Shown: piece by piece, positions 1 to 8,513 of the stretch
Position numbering within the stretch: position 1 is the stretch's first letter
Layout of the letters: the number at the start of each line of letters is the position of its first letter
Source of the DNA: Anaerolineae bacterium
Lineage (GTDB): Bacteria; Chloroflexota; Anaerolineae; Aggregatilineales; J027
Length of the DNA stretch: 64,000 nt
Reading direction: 5' to 3'
Assembly (NCBI GenBank): GCA_019913005.1
Contig: JAIOHL010000171.1
Coordinates: 24,152 to 88,151 of the forward strand
The notes under the pieces: model-generated
What the model was told of the DNA's origin: nothing
Database searches by the model: none
What the model saw: the letters and a program-made list of their open reading frames with translations, nothing else
Translations under genes and position numbers: made by a program

Positions 1-2
1 TC

Positions 3-2672
3 CATCAAATGTTGGAGGCGTTGGGGTCGTTTAAGCCACGTGCCGATGGGTCTGATTTGGCGGATTGGTTTGAGCGAGTGCTGGATTTCCTAAAACCCTA
101 TGGCGACGATTTAAGCGATGAGGCGCTGCACCGGGCTATCCAGACATTGGAAGCTACCGCGATGACATGGATGACCACCCAAGATACCATTATTTTTGGT
201 CGGCGCACGATTGCCCAGCATAATCTCACCCGCATGACCAATCTGATGCTGTCCTTAAATAAAAATATCGCGGCGTGGTATGAGAAATTAGGCAAGGAAG
301 CTGGGGAAGCCACCTATGTCGAACGCCTGAGCCTCAATAATAAACTGGGGCAGCGGCTGATTGAGGGCTATGAGACGTGGGACGCGGGTAAACCATCGCA
401 GGTGGTCGAGTTGGCAGGGCAAATGGAGCGCCTTGCCCAAACCGATGCCGAAAAACAGGCAATAGAACGACTCAAGCGATTGGGAGAAATCTGCCAGCAC
501 TGGCTGGAAAATCATGGGTCGGATGATCGGCAACTCACCGACCAGACCGAACGCCAATTGGATGACCTGTTTTTCCCGGATGAAAATCAGGAACGCGACA
601 CCTTTGCCAAACAAATGAAGACCACCGATCTGTACCTGAAAACGATGGCACGTGGGTTGGTGGAGCATATGCGCCAAAGCAGTACCGCCGGCATCCGTCT
701 GCTGTTTTTGCATTATGTGTGGCGCGGGGTGATGTGTGTGCAAAATGATACGCTGCAAGATGCCGATTTTTGGCGTGAGGCAGCCCTTAAAACATTACCG
801 AAGGGGCGCTCGAATCCAATTTTTGCCGAATTTGACCGGATATTCACCGGACGCCAATTGGTACTTGAAGCCCAAGCCGCTCTCGAAAAAGTACACGGCC
901 CCGGCGATTTGTTGGGGTTGCGCACCCTGTTTAATCAACCCCTCGCCGACCAATGGCTGAATGAGGCACAACAGGCCGTCCGACAACTGGAAGTAGCACT
1001 GCGACATTGGGAAGATGGTGATTTCCGGGGGGCTAAAAATGCCTTCGACGGAGCGTTGATTCAATTGCAGACGGCAGAAGACAACTCGCGCCTAGATTTG
1101 AGCCAGATCAAAAAATGGGTGACACCACTGCGTGATACGGCGATTGATTTGCAGGCCGCTCGTCTCAAAATTGAGCAAATCGCCAACTCGACCAAAATTC
1201 CGGACGATGCCGATTTCACCACACCTGACCTAGCAGTAGACCCTAGCATTGAGCCGCTGTTGGAGGACATGGTCAAGACGACTGAGCAGTTGTTGGGGGT
1301 GGATTATTCGCACCAAGTCCGTCAATGGTTAAGCACCTATCGGGCCGTTTTGGAAACACATCGGACTAAAAATCTGGATCGTGGGCAGAAACTCATCGCG
1401 TATGAGGCCCATTTCAACGGCCTGTTTATCAACAAACATCCCGCCTATCCCCTGTTCCAGACATGGCAGTTGATCGCGCATCGCCTACCGGACGATTTTG
1501 GTGCCCCCGAAGCCCCACCGCCACCCGTTGTGACGCCGCCCTTCCCCATCGAGCCGCCTTTGCCGGAGGACGATTATGATGAGCCACGTTCGGCCCGTTC
1601 TAAACGCCACGCATCCCAAGCGAGTGCTGCCCATGAGGTGGGTTTTGAGGATGAAATAGGGGTCGCCTATGTGGAAACATCCGAAGGCGGGGGCATTCCT
1701 TGGGGCATCATCGCGGCGATTATGGTGGTCGTGGTCGGGGTCATCGGCTTCGTCTTAATTGCAGGTGGAGGCGGTGATGATGGCGATAATCAAAATAATG
1801 GTGGTGATAACAACACCCAAGTCAGCAATGTGCCGCCTGTAACCCGCGAACCCGACCCGATTATCGCGCCGGAAACGATTACGCCAACCAGCACCGCCAC
1901 CGCATCGCCCACCCCAACAGAAACGGCGACCTCAACGGTCAGTCCCAGTCCAACCGAGATGGCGGTCACAGAAACGCCGACAGCCACTACCCTGCCACCA
2001 ACGGATTTGCCCACTGCGACGGATGCTCCGGATGCAACCAGTACCACTGCCCCCACCGCGACAACCACAACAGGTGGCGGTGGCGGATTTAACAGCCCAT
2101 CGGTCAACGCGCTGGCTATTTTCGACCTCGTATCACGCGAGGATTATGGGTGGAACTCGGATTGGTTCCGATCTGCGGCAGGCGGGGTCTGGCAGTTGGG
2201 GGTATCGAAATCACAGGGCGGGACAGGGCCGATTGTGGTTTCACTGACCCCCGATATTCTGGGCAGTTTCTTCGTCTCAGATCGCATCACCGCCGCCGAA
2301 GCCGAAATGGAATTGACGGTGTATGATGCTGCCGATATTCCAAGTGGGGTTTATTTGGGGCTGGGTATTGAGAATGAAGGCCGGCAGCGGGCCTCCGCTG
2401 AAGTGCGGCTGGTGCAAGATGGGGTCGTGAATATCGGGACGCGGCAAGATGGAGCATTCCGGGGACGCACCCAGTATCCCTTGAGTGTTATCCGGTTGGT
2501 ATTGCGGGTCGAAATCAATGAGGATGGCACGGCCATGTTTTTCATTGATAATCAATTGGTGGGGCAATCTGAGGCACGCTATGGGAATGACGAACCCGTG
2601 ACGGTGGTGTTATATACCTCCAGCGGTGGGGTGTTTGTCTCGGTGACGCGCTTGGAATTCGATTTCGATTAA
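3..2672 (+). CDS. Large single-span membrane protein with Thr/Pro linker and outer beta-sandwich domain (5' partial)
   Basis: The frame is open to the window edge, so the first ATG at 9 may be internal and the true start may lie upstream. The first ~500 residues are helix-rich, charged and look cytoplasmic; I do not recognise the family. One strong membrane helix lies at about residues 562-587, followed by a Gly/Asp/Asn-rich stretch and a Thr/Pro-rich linker. The last ~180 residues are beta-rich and resemble a concanavalin-like (LamG or DUF1080-type) fold, by pattern only. The topology suggests an inside-to-outside signalling or anchoring protein. It is followed at 97 bp by a kinase-like gene and then a TPR/TM/SH3b gene, all in the same direction, so the three probably act together. 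The function is unknown. Confidence 0.75.
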   Translation, partial: HQMLEALGSFKPRADGSDLADWFERVLDFLKPYGDDLSDEALHRAIQTLEATAMTWMTTQDTIIFGRRTIAQHNLTRMTNLMLSLNKNIAAWYEKLGKEAGEATYVERLSLNNKLGQRLIEGYETWDAGKPSQVVELAGQMERLAQTDAEKQAIERLKRLGEICQHWLENHGSDDRQLTDQTERQLDDLFFPDENQERDTFAKQMKTTDLYLKTMARGLVEHMRQSSTAGIRLLFLHYVWRGVMCVQNDTLQDADFWREAALKTLPKGRSNPIFAEFDRIFTGRQLVLEAQAALEKVHGPGDLLGLRTLFNQPLADQWLNEAQQAVRQLEVALRHWEDGDFRGAKNAFDGALIQLQTAEDNSRLDLSQIKKWVTPLRDTAIDLQAARLKIEQIANSTKIPDDADFTTPDLAVDPSIEPLLEDMVKTTEQLLGVDYSHQVRQWLSTYRAVLETHRTKNLDRGQKLIAYEAHFNGLFINKHPAYPLFQTWQLIAHRLPDDFGAPEAPPPPVVTPPFPIEPPLPEDDYDEPRSARSKRHASQASAAHEVGFEDEIGVAYVETSEGGGIPWGIIAAIMVVVVGVIGFVLIAGGGGDDGDNQNNGGDNNTQVSNVPPVTREPDPIIAPETITPTSTATASPTPTETATSTVSPSPTEMAVTETPTATTLPPTDLPTATDAPDATSTTAPTATTTTGGGGGFNSPSVNALAIFDLVSREDYGWNSDWFRSAAGGVWQLGVSKSQGGTGPIVVSLTPDILGSFFVSDRITAAEAEMELTVYDAADIPSGVYLGLGIENEGRQRASAEVRLVQDGVVNIGTRQDGAFRGRTQYPLSVIRLVLRVEINEDGTAMFFIDNQLVGQSEARYGNDEPVTVVLYTSSGGVFVSVTRLEFDFD

Positions 2673-2675
2673 AGC

Positions 2676-2726
2676 GTAGCGCAAACGGGTGGAATTGTCA
2701 GGGAAAGTCGGGGTAGCCTGCGCTAC
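2676..2726. repeat. 8-bp inverted repeat between first two genes
   Basis: GTAGCGCA at 2676-2683 is matched by its exact complement TGCGCTAC at 2719-2726, with 35 bases between. It lies in the 97-bp gap before the kinase-like gene. No T-run follows, so it is not a classical terminator. It could be an operator, an RNA structure or chance. Confidence 0.35.
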
Positions 2727-2769
2727 AATTGCGTGGGTTGGGAATTTTTAACTGTAATGGAGTTGGCAG

Positions 2770-3906
2770 TTGCCAGAAATTGCCTTAAACGAACGATACG
2801 TCATTAAAAATTATATTGATAGCTTTGCGCTGGGGCACTATGCGCGGGTGCTGGAAGCAGTAGATTTATCGAAGGGGCAGACGGTGGCGTTAAAGGTCAT
2901 GCGTCCCGAACATCTTGACCGCGAAGCCGCCCCCAAATGGGAAGCACAGGCTTTCCCGCATGAGGCCGATCTGCTGATGCGCTTGGCGGAGCATCCAACC
3001 CCGGTGCGCTTGCTAGACTGCGGCTATCTATCGGCCAGCGGGGAGTATCCTTCCAGTGGAATACTGCTGTCGTTTGCCACGAATGCGGCAGCCTTTCGAG
3101 AGGGGCTATATGCCAATATCGCACGCGGCTGGCGGCCCTACTTGGCATTGGAATATCTGCCCCGCGAACACAACCTGCTGTATCAGATGCAGGTACAGCG
3201 GGGTCAACAGCGCCGTCGTCTGCCCACTGAGGAAGGCATTGATCTGGCGATGCAGTTTGGCACGCTGCTCCAAGCGGCCCATTCGCAGGGCATTGTCTAC
3301 ATGGATCACAAATTGGAGCATATTTATTGGGATGGCGAGACGTTACGCATCATTGACTGGAATAGCTCCAAATTGCTAGAGCCGGGTCGCCAAACCCAGA
3401 CACTCGATAATTCGCGCCAAAAAGACATTCATCATTTGTGCGTGGGGGTGCTGTATCCCATTTTTACGGGCCTGTCGCCCCAACGCGGCGGCTTGCGACC
3501 CCAACCAGCGGGAATGACCGAAGTAGATGCACGCTATAACGATGTGCAGCATCTTGATTTTTCAGTCGAGCCAAGCCTCAGCAGTGCTATCACCGATTTA
3601 TTGGAAAGCGGCGCTCGGCAGGATTTACCCACCGCTGATTATTTCTTGCGGCGGTTGGAACAGGTCGCGGTGAAGTTTGGGTGGGAATCGTATATTCGTG
3701 GCACAGAACCAGCCCTTAAAGAAGCCCGCGACTATATGCGTGACGGCTTGACGAAATTGCGACATGGTGAAGATTTAGTCCGCGGGGCGCTAAATTTGTT
3801 GATTGAAGCGGCCTCGATTGAAGACATCAACGACGACATGGATGCCGAACTGCGCCGTTTGATGAAAGGCATTAATGAATTTTTGAATGCCCGTGTGATT
3901 CCATAG
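2770..3906 (+). CDS. Atypical protein-kinase-like protein
   Basis: A 378-residue protein with a kinase-like N-terminal ~300 residues and a helical tail. The start is a TTG at 2770 with GGAG at 2759-2762; the ATG at 2757 is out of frame. The VAIK-type lysine is visible (K42 in VALKV), but the Gly-rich loop is poor (ALGHYARV). The catalytic loop reads Y-M-D179-H-K181 with H184 where Asn is normal, and the DFG position is D196-W-N, as in aminoglycoside phosphotransferase or fructosamine kinase-like folds. It may be an active atypical kinase or a pseudokinase scaffold. It has no membrane segment. It sits between two membrane proteins with Thr/Pro linkers, so a role in a trans-membrane signalling complex is inferred. 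Confidence 0.75.
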   Translation: MPEIALNERYVIKNYIDSFALGHYARVLEAVDLSKGQTVALKVMRPEHLDREAAPKWEAQAFPHEADLLMRLAEHPTPVRLLDCGYLSASGEYPSSGILLSFATNAAAFREGLYANIARGWRPYLALEYLPREHNLLYQMQVQRGQQRRRLPTEEGIDLAMQFGTLLQAAHSQGIVYMDHKLEHIYWDGETLRIIDWNSSKLLEPGRQTQTLDNSRQKDIHHLCVGVLYPIFTGLSPQRGGLRPQPAGMTEVDARYNDVQHLDFSVEPSLSSAITDLLESGARQDLPTADYFLRRLEQVAVKFGWESYIRGTEPALKEARDYMRDGLTKLRHGEDLVRGALNLLIEAASIEDINDDMDAELRRLMKGINEFLNARVIP

Positions 3907-3928
3907 AAATTTTTGGGGAGAAAATTAG

Positions 3929-6373
3929 ATGACCGATTTGCGTGATGCGCTGGATCAACTGCGGCATGATATTCAAGACCTGCCCCCTAGCCCAACTTCC
4001 GCCGATACCGCCGAACTCGAAAAAACCGCACGGGAGCTTTTGGCGCAGAGTAAAAATACCGCTTATGAAGATGAGGCCCGCGAGCTATTTAGTCTGTTGG
4101 CGCGGTTGAGTGCCCCCAGTTCGGTCTCGGCAGAGTCCAATCAGATACGGGGACTGCTGCGACGGGCACGCATTCGGATTGAGATCGCCGGGGATGACCA
4201 CGATTTCGATGAGGCGATTGATATTTTGGCACAGGCGCTTGATCTTGACCCCGGTTATGTTGAAACGCACGATTTATTGATGCAAGCGGCTCAGCACAGT
4301 CCACAACATGCGATCAAGGTGCAGGGGCTATTGGATCGGTATGGTCTGGTGCTGAATGCGGAGGATGAAACCGAAACGCCATTGACACCGACCCCAGCGC
4401 CCCCTAAACGCACAGAAACCGCTCCTCATCCCCCAAAATCCGCTGATATGACATCCAGCGGCCCGGCGGATGCGTTATTGTCGGAAATCGCCTCGGCCTA
4501 TTATGCGGGGGACTATGCTCGCACGGTGGATCTAGCGAACCGACTCCTTGCGGCGGACCCGAACAATGCACAGGCGGCGGAATATCGCCAAAAAGCCGAT
4601 GATAACATGATGCGCGGGGTCGTGCCCGATCATCGCATCCCCTTTGATGCGCGGGTGGCCTATAACCGGGCGAATTCGCTGGTGCGGGCGGGCAATTATG
4701 ACGAAGCACAGCGACTGTATCGAGAAGCGCGGGATATTGCGGAGCGGGCAGGCATCCCCAGTTGGAAAGATGTTGAACAGGCCCTACTCGAAATTCAAGA
4801 CTTGGCGCTGGCCCGTGAACTCCTCGCGGATGGGGATCGTCTGCTGATGGCGGATGATTGGGGCGGCGCATTAGCAAAATATGAAGGGGCACTGCGGGTC
4901 GTACCAAATGATCCCGAAGGCGAAGAACGGGTGGCGCTTGTCCGCGAAGTGCAGCAGCAGTATGACCAAGCCAACGTGCAAATGAATATGTTGAGTGGGT
5001 CACTGCTGAAACGGGCCAAAGGGCTGACCGACTTGCTGAATATGGCCTCGCGCATCCGCCAAAAATTACCCGGCAGCGAACGCCTGCAAGCGATGGTGTA
5101 TGAAACCAACAGCCGGATTCAAAATATCAAAGCTCAACTGATTGCACAGGGCGAAGGGGCATTGGGGCGGGTTGAATCCGTGACCGCCGTTGAAGAAAAA
5201 TTACGCTTGGTGGATGAGGCCGTTGAAGCGCTCCGTACCGCCGTTGAGTTGGATGCTGCCGACCCCAAAGCCATGAATTTATTACAGCAGGCCCAACAAC
5301 TCCGCGCCGATTTGGGTGAGGGACGACAGGTCATGGAACGGGCCGCCGCGCTGATTGCTCAAAATTTTGATAACGAATTGGCCCAAGCCCGTCAAATGTT
5401 GAGTGGATTGCGCCATCAGGCCCAAGACCCACGTTACCGTATGCTGGTCGCCGATTTGTTGAGCCGACATTTGGAACGGGTCGAGGTCGCCATAGATCGG
5501 CGCGATGCCGCTACTGCTGAACGCTGGTTAGCTATCGCCAAAGAAGAACCCTTCCGCATTCTGGGCCGCCGCACCGAAATTTTGAAATTGGAAGATGAAG
5601 TACGTGGATTACGACAAGGGCGTATTGTTCGACGGGTGGCTCTCGTCGGCGTGGCCCTGTTATTGTTAGGGGCCGTGTTGGTGTTAAGCCGGGATGCGTG
5701 GGAGCCGATTGTCAATCCACCCCCTACCGATACCCCACAGCCAACCGATACCCTGACGCCAAGCAACACCCCGACGGCAACCAGTACCGCTTCCGTCACA
5801 CCCACCGCCACGCCCCAGCCATCTGATCAAACGGCGACGGCAGGGTTTATCCAGACACGAGTGGCAGGGACGCAGCAGTCGGTAGATGCGATAACACAAA
5901 CGGCGGAAGGTATTGTTGCCGCACAGACAGCCACCAGTCGTTATATTGACGAGCAGGCGACGATTAGCTTTAACGCCACCAGTGTGCAATCCACCCTAAT
6001 TATGCGAACCGAGCAGGCCCAAGCCACCGTGAACTATTTTAATACGCAGACTGCCACCTATCAGCCGCCATCGCCCACGATACGCCCCAGTGAAACGAAT
6101 ACACCAACGGCGACGGCAACCGTGCAAGAAGTGTTATGTCGGGTGGGCAATGCCAGCTACCCCGATGGAATCAATGTAAGAACAAGCCCTTCGATTGGAA
6201 CGGTTGTCACCCGAATGCAATTTAATCAGGCAGCAGATGTTGTAGATCAGCAACTAGGGGATCAAAATCGGGTTTGGTACAAAATTCGTTATGTGCTCGG
6301 ATCGGCTACGATTGAGGGCTGGATACAAGGTGATTTAGTCTTGCAACTCACCATATGTCCCCAGATTCAATAA
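3929..6373 (+). CDS. TPR-like membrane protein with outer SH3b domain
   Basis: An 814-residue protein; ATG 3929 follows a GGGGAG site. Residues ~1-560 are helical with TPR-like blocks (about 190-225, 240-275 and 300-335) and long coiled-coil-like stretches. One membrane helix lies at ~566-586 after a basic stretch. A Thr/Pro linker follows, then a region rich in Ala, Thr and Gln, and a C-terminal bacterial SH3 domain (~735-814, with the typical N-V-R-x-x-P-S core). SH3b domains usually bind cell wall or peptides. The inferred topology is a cytoplasmic TPR platform with the SH3b outside. It is the last gene of the 1-6420 cluster and is followed by a terminator. Confidence 0.8.
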   Translation: MTDLRDALDQLRHDIQDLPPSPTSADTAELEKTARELLAQSKNTAYEDEARELFSLLARLSAPSSVSAESNQIRGLLRRARIRIEIAGDDHDFDEAIDILAQALDLDPGYVETHDLLMQAAQHSPQHAIKVQGLLDRYGLVLNAEDETETPLTPTPAPPKRTETAPHPPKSADMTSSGPADALLSEIASAYYAGDYARTVDLANRLLAADPNNAQAAEYRQKADDNMMRGVVPDHRIPFDARVAYNRANSLVRAGNYDEAQRLYREARDIAERAGIPSWKDVEQALLEIQDLALARELLADGDRLLMADDWGGALAKYEGALRVVPNDPEGEERVALVREVQQQYDQANVQMNMLSGSLLKRAKGLTDLLNMASRIRQKLPGSERLQAMVYETNSRIQNIKAQLIAQGEGALGRVESVTAVEEKLRLVDEAVEALRTAVELDAADPKAMNLLQQAQQLRADLGEGRQVMERAAALIAQNFDNELAQARQMLSGLRHQAQDPRYRMLVADLLSRHLERVEVAIDRRDAATAERWLAIAKEEPFRILGRRTEILKLEDEVRGLRQGRIVRRVALVGVALLLLGAVLVLSRDAWEPIVNPPPTDTPQPTDTLTPSNTPTATSTASVTPTATPQPSDQTATAGFIQTRVAGTQQSVDAITQTAEGIVAAQTATSRYIDEQATISFNATSVQSTLIMRTEQAQATVNYFNTQTATYQPPSPTIRPSETNTPTATATVQEVLCRVGNASYPDGINVRTSPSIGTVVTRMQFNQAADVVDQQLGDQNRVWYKIRYVLGSATIEGWIQGDLVLQLTICPQIQ

Positions 6374-6385
6374 ACCGAAATATTA

Positions 6386-6418
6386 AGCCCCGCCGACATC
6401 AAAAATCAGCGGGGTTTT
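6386..6418 (+). terminator. Rho-independent terminator after the signalling cluster
   Basis: CCCCGC (6388-6393) pairs with GCGGGG (6409-6414), followed by TTTT (6415-6418). It is 12 bases after the stop of the TPR/SH3b gene. Confidence 0.8.
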
Positions 6419-6675
6419 GGTTTACCTGAGTATTCCCCAAACCCACCCTCACCGTTTTTCTCATCAGACCAGCGCATGGTAGTGCAAATTGCAAAGTGCG
6501 GTTGTGATGTTAGTGCCCTGTGCTGGGCAGTTGTGTGCATAGGTTTTGCCGCCCCGCGCTAGGATAACTTTTTCAAAAGTTAGTGAGTTGAGCAGTTAGA
6601 CTCGGCTTTCTCTACGAGTGTCCGCGCTCGCTTCTGATTTCAAAAAATGGCTACACCAAACTCAGGCATCTTCTA
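6419..6675. other. Intergenic region with no recognised gene
   Basis: About 260 bases between a plus-strand terminator and the stop of a minus-strand gene. The only structure I see is a short inverted repeat, TAACTTT (6565-6571) and AAAGTTA (6576-6582). No RNA gene or convincing ORF was found. Confidence 0.5.
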
Positions 6676-7131
6676 CTAAAGCAAATCCACCTGCCAGTTC
6701 ATTTGCTGAATGACCGTATCCAATTCACGGTGACGTTGGGCCAGACGGTCAATACGCTTTTGTAGATCAGCAATCGAGACCGTTACCACGTATTTGATTT
6801 CCGAACGACCATAACGAAAATCGGGTTGGGCAGTCGCGGCAATCAATTGCGTCAGCATATTCCGCTCCATCGCCAACGTATCACGGTCAGCAAGGGCGTC
6901 GGTCAAGGTTTGGCCCTCACCAAAAGGCGTGGCAGCGTTGGTACGGTTGATACGCTTGATGATGTCGGTGTACTCGGCCAGCACCCGTTCCATCTCGGCT
7001 AACAATTCCTGTGGATTTTCGGGCGGGGCTTCACCTTCTTGAATCTTGGCGCTCCGGTTGAGGCGTTCCCGCAGTTGGGCAATCCGCTTTTGGGCGTCGG
7101 CCCGCAAAATCAATGCTTCGGCTAACTTCAT
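6676..7131 (-). CDS. DIP1984 family protein (septicolysin-like)
   Basis: A 151-residue, strongly helical and charged protein matching the DIP1984 family, whose members are often labelled septicolysin without functional proof. The start was set to ATG 7131, which has a perfect AGGAGG about 11 bases upstream; the GTG at 7143 overlaps that site. Family traits visible are the N-terminal K-L-A-E-A-L-x-x-R-A stretch, a central T-N-A-A-T-x-F motif and the repeated basic helices near the end. No signal peptide or membrane helix is present. It is a stand-alone gene. Confidence 0.8.
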   Translation of the reverse strand: MKLAEALILRADAQKRIAQLRERLNRSAKIQEGEAPPENPQELLAEMERVLAEYTDIIKRINRTNAATPFGEGQTLTDALADRDTLAMERNMLTQLIAATAQPDFRYGRSEIKYVVTVSIADLQKRIDRLAQRHRELDTVIQQMNWQVDLL

Positions 7132-7299
7132 GTCGTGTACCACCTCCTAATTTCCAATAAATCACTATTTAGCATTATACAGCATTTTTTAAAGTTCACA
7201 AGAGGTCAGTATCTGGAAAAGTGAATATTGAGATTAGGGTCTGTGATTTCTGCGAGTCAGATGGAAGGGGATTGTCAGGCAAGCATTGTTAGCAGAGAC

Positions 7300-7324
7300 A
7301 AAAAAAACCAGCTATATTCTGGTT
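7300..7324 (-). terminator. Terminator of the tRNA-Val gene
   Basis: On the minus strand AACCAG-loop-CTGGTT (7324-7306) is followed by a run of seven to eight T. It lies directly downstream of the tRNA. Confidence 0.8.
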
Positions 7325-7339
7325 GTGTTGTTGCTATTT

Positions 7340-7416
7340 TGGTGGGACGTATAGGACTCGAACCTACGACCTCTTCGATGTCAACGAAGCGCTCTAGCCA
7401 ACTGAGCTAACGTCCC
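7340..7416 (-). tRNA. tRNA-Val(GAC)
   Basis: Read on the minus strand, a complete cloverleaf is visible. It has a 7-bp acceptor stem GGGACGT/ACGTCCC, a D-arm with AGTTGG, and anticodon stem CTTCG/CGAAG enclosing TTGACAT (anticodon GAC, reading GUC/GUU). The T-arm has the GTTCGAGTC core. Discriminator A and the CCA end are encoded. The promoter (7430-7458) and terminator (7300-7324) flank it, so it is a single-gene transcript. Confidence 0.95.
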
Positions 7417-7429
7417 ATTGATAAATAAG

Positions 7430-7458
7430 ATTATAGTGCGGCACAATGGATTTGACAA
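7430..7458 (-). promoter_or_regulatory. Promoter of tRNA-Val
   Basis: On the minus strand, -35 TTGTCA (7458-7453), a 17-bp spacer and -10 TATAAT (7435-7430) lie 14 bases before the tRNA 5' end. Confidence 0.8.
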
Positions 7459-7514
7459 GATAGTATTTTACTCAATGACAAATTTTACGGCTGGCAACGG
7501 CTGATGGCGTACCA

Positions 7515-8489
7515 ATGACACTCAATGAATTAACGGATCTTTTGCCAACCCTGACCGCAGGCGTCTTGGCAATCGGACTCATTTTATTCCTGCTGGCATT
7601 GCGGCTTTTTCGACGTGGACGCCGAGCGAGTATGTGGCAAAGTCGGCGACAGGCGGGCAGACGGGGTTTCCGCTTGATGCTGACGGCGGTTGGTTTTTTG
7701 GGCCTAAGCGCGATGCTGTGTGTCACCACCATTGTTTTCAACAGTTTGGATGAGGATGAGGGTGATAACACTACGCCTGTCGCAGACGCCGCAACCACTG
7801 AAAGCGCCACCGTACCAACCGAAACACCAACCGCGACTCCTGAGGGGACAGTGACCGACGAAGCGACTGAAGCAGCAACTGAAGCATCGGCAGTGAGTAG
7901 TGGCGGCGAAGACCAGATGACTCCTTCACCGGAAAACACAGTGACCCTAGCACCTTCGAGAACAGCAAGCGCCACCGCATCGCCTTCTGCCACCACAACC
8001 AGCACGGCCACCAGTTCGCCGACGATGACTGATACCGCTACAATGACGATTACCGCATCGCCCACAGATTCCCCTACCGGAACGCCTACAATTACGCCCT
8101 TCCCCACCTTGCCCATCAACATCACGCCACCAGTGGCCCAAGCAACCCACGCCGAAAATATCAGTATGCGGATTGCGGCGATCGCGGAGAGCCTGACAGC
8201 GGATTTTCAGCCCCTTAGCCCGCGTGAAACCTTTGAGGTCGGGGTGCGGCGTCTCTACTTCTTTATCCATTTCCGCAATATGAATTCGGGCATCCTCTGG
8301 CGACCTGCCCTCTTTAAAGATGGCGCATATCTGGATGGAGGCACGTACCTGTGGGGACTGCAAGCGGAAGGGGAAAGTTACTTCTTTTTTGGCAGGGGCA
8401 GCGGATTTGAGGCCGGGAGTTATGAAATCCGCATCTACATTGGAGATGAAGCCGAGTCGCTGGCAACCGAGACCTTCACGATTCAGTAA
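7515..8489 (+). CDS. Two-span membrane protein with Thr-rich linker and outer beta domain
   Basis: 324 residues. Two hydrophobic helices (about 13-31 and 54-76) are separated by an Arg-rich loop, followed by a long Thr/Ala/Ser/Pro-rich low-complexity linker (~85-205). The C-terminal domain of ~110 residues is beta-rich and ends in a strand typical of Ig-like domains. The upstream ATG at 7503 stops after four codons, so ATG 7515 is chosen. The same build recurs at 17080 and 46331, with different sequences. It is an unrecognised family, likely displayed at the cell surface. Confidence 0.65.
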   Translation: MTLNELTDLLPTLTAGVLAIGLILFLLALRLFRRGRRASMWQSRRQAGRRGFRLMLTAVGFLGLSAMLCVTTIVFNSLDEDEGDNTTPVADAATTESATVPTETPTATPEGTVTDEATEAATEASAVSSGGEDQMTPSPENTVTLAPSRTASATASPSATTTSTATSSPTMTDTATMTITASPTDSPTGTPTITPFPTLPINITPPVAQATHAENISMRIAAIAESLTADFQPLSPRETFEVGVRRLYFFIHFRNMNSGILWRPALFKDGAYLDGGTYLWGLQAEGESYFFFGRGSGFEAGSYEIRIYIGDEAESLATETFTIQ

Positions 8490-8513
8490 AGTGCCAACGA
8501 CTCGCGTTGATAC

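Noticed and set aside
1790..2107. Minus-strand Val/Gly-rich ORF
   Set aside because: It is the antisense of the Thr/Pro-rich linker; ACN codons read backwards give Val and Gly. The same applies at 7472-8125, 5434-5811 and 17531-17824.
4404..5003. 199-residue minus-strand ORF
   Set aside because: It lies fully inside the TPR/SH3b gene, has Pro/His/Arg-rich composition and no ribosome site.
6476..6562. 28-codon Cys-containing ORF in the gap after the first terminator
   Set aside because: It has no ribosome-binding site or promoter, and a short open frame is expected by chance.
7340..7416. tRNA-Val as an integration site
   Set aside because: No integrase gene and no direct repeat of the tRNA 3' end was found in the window.
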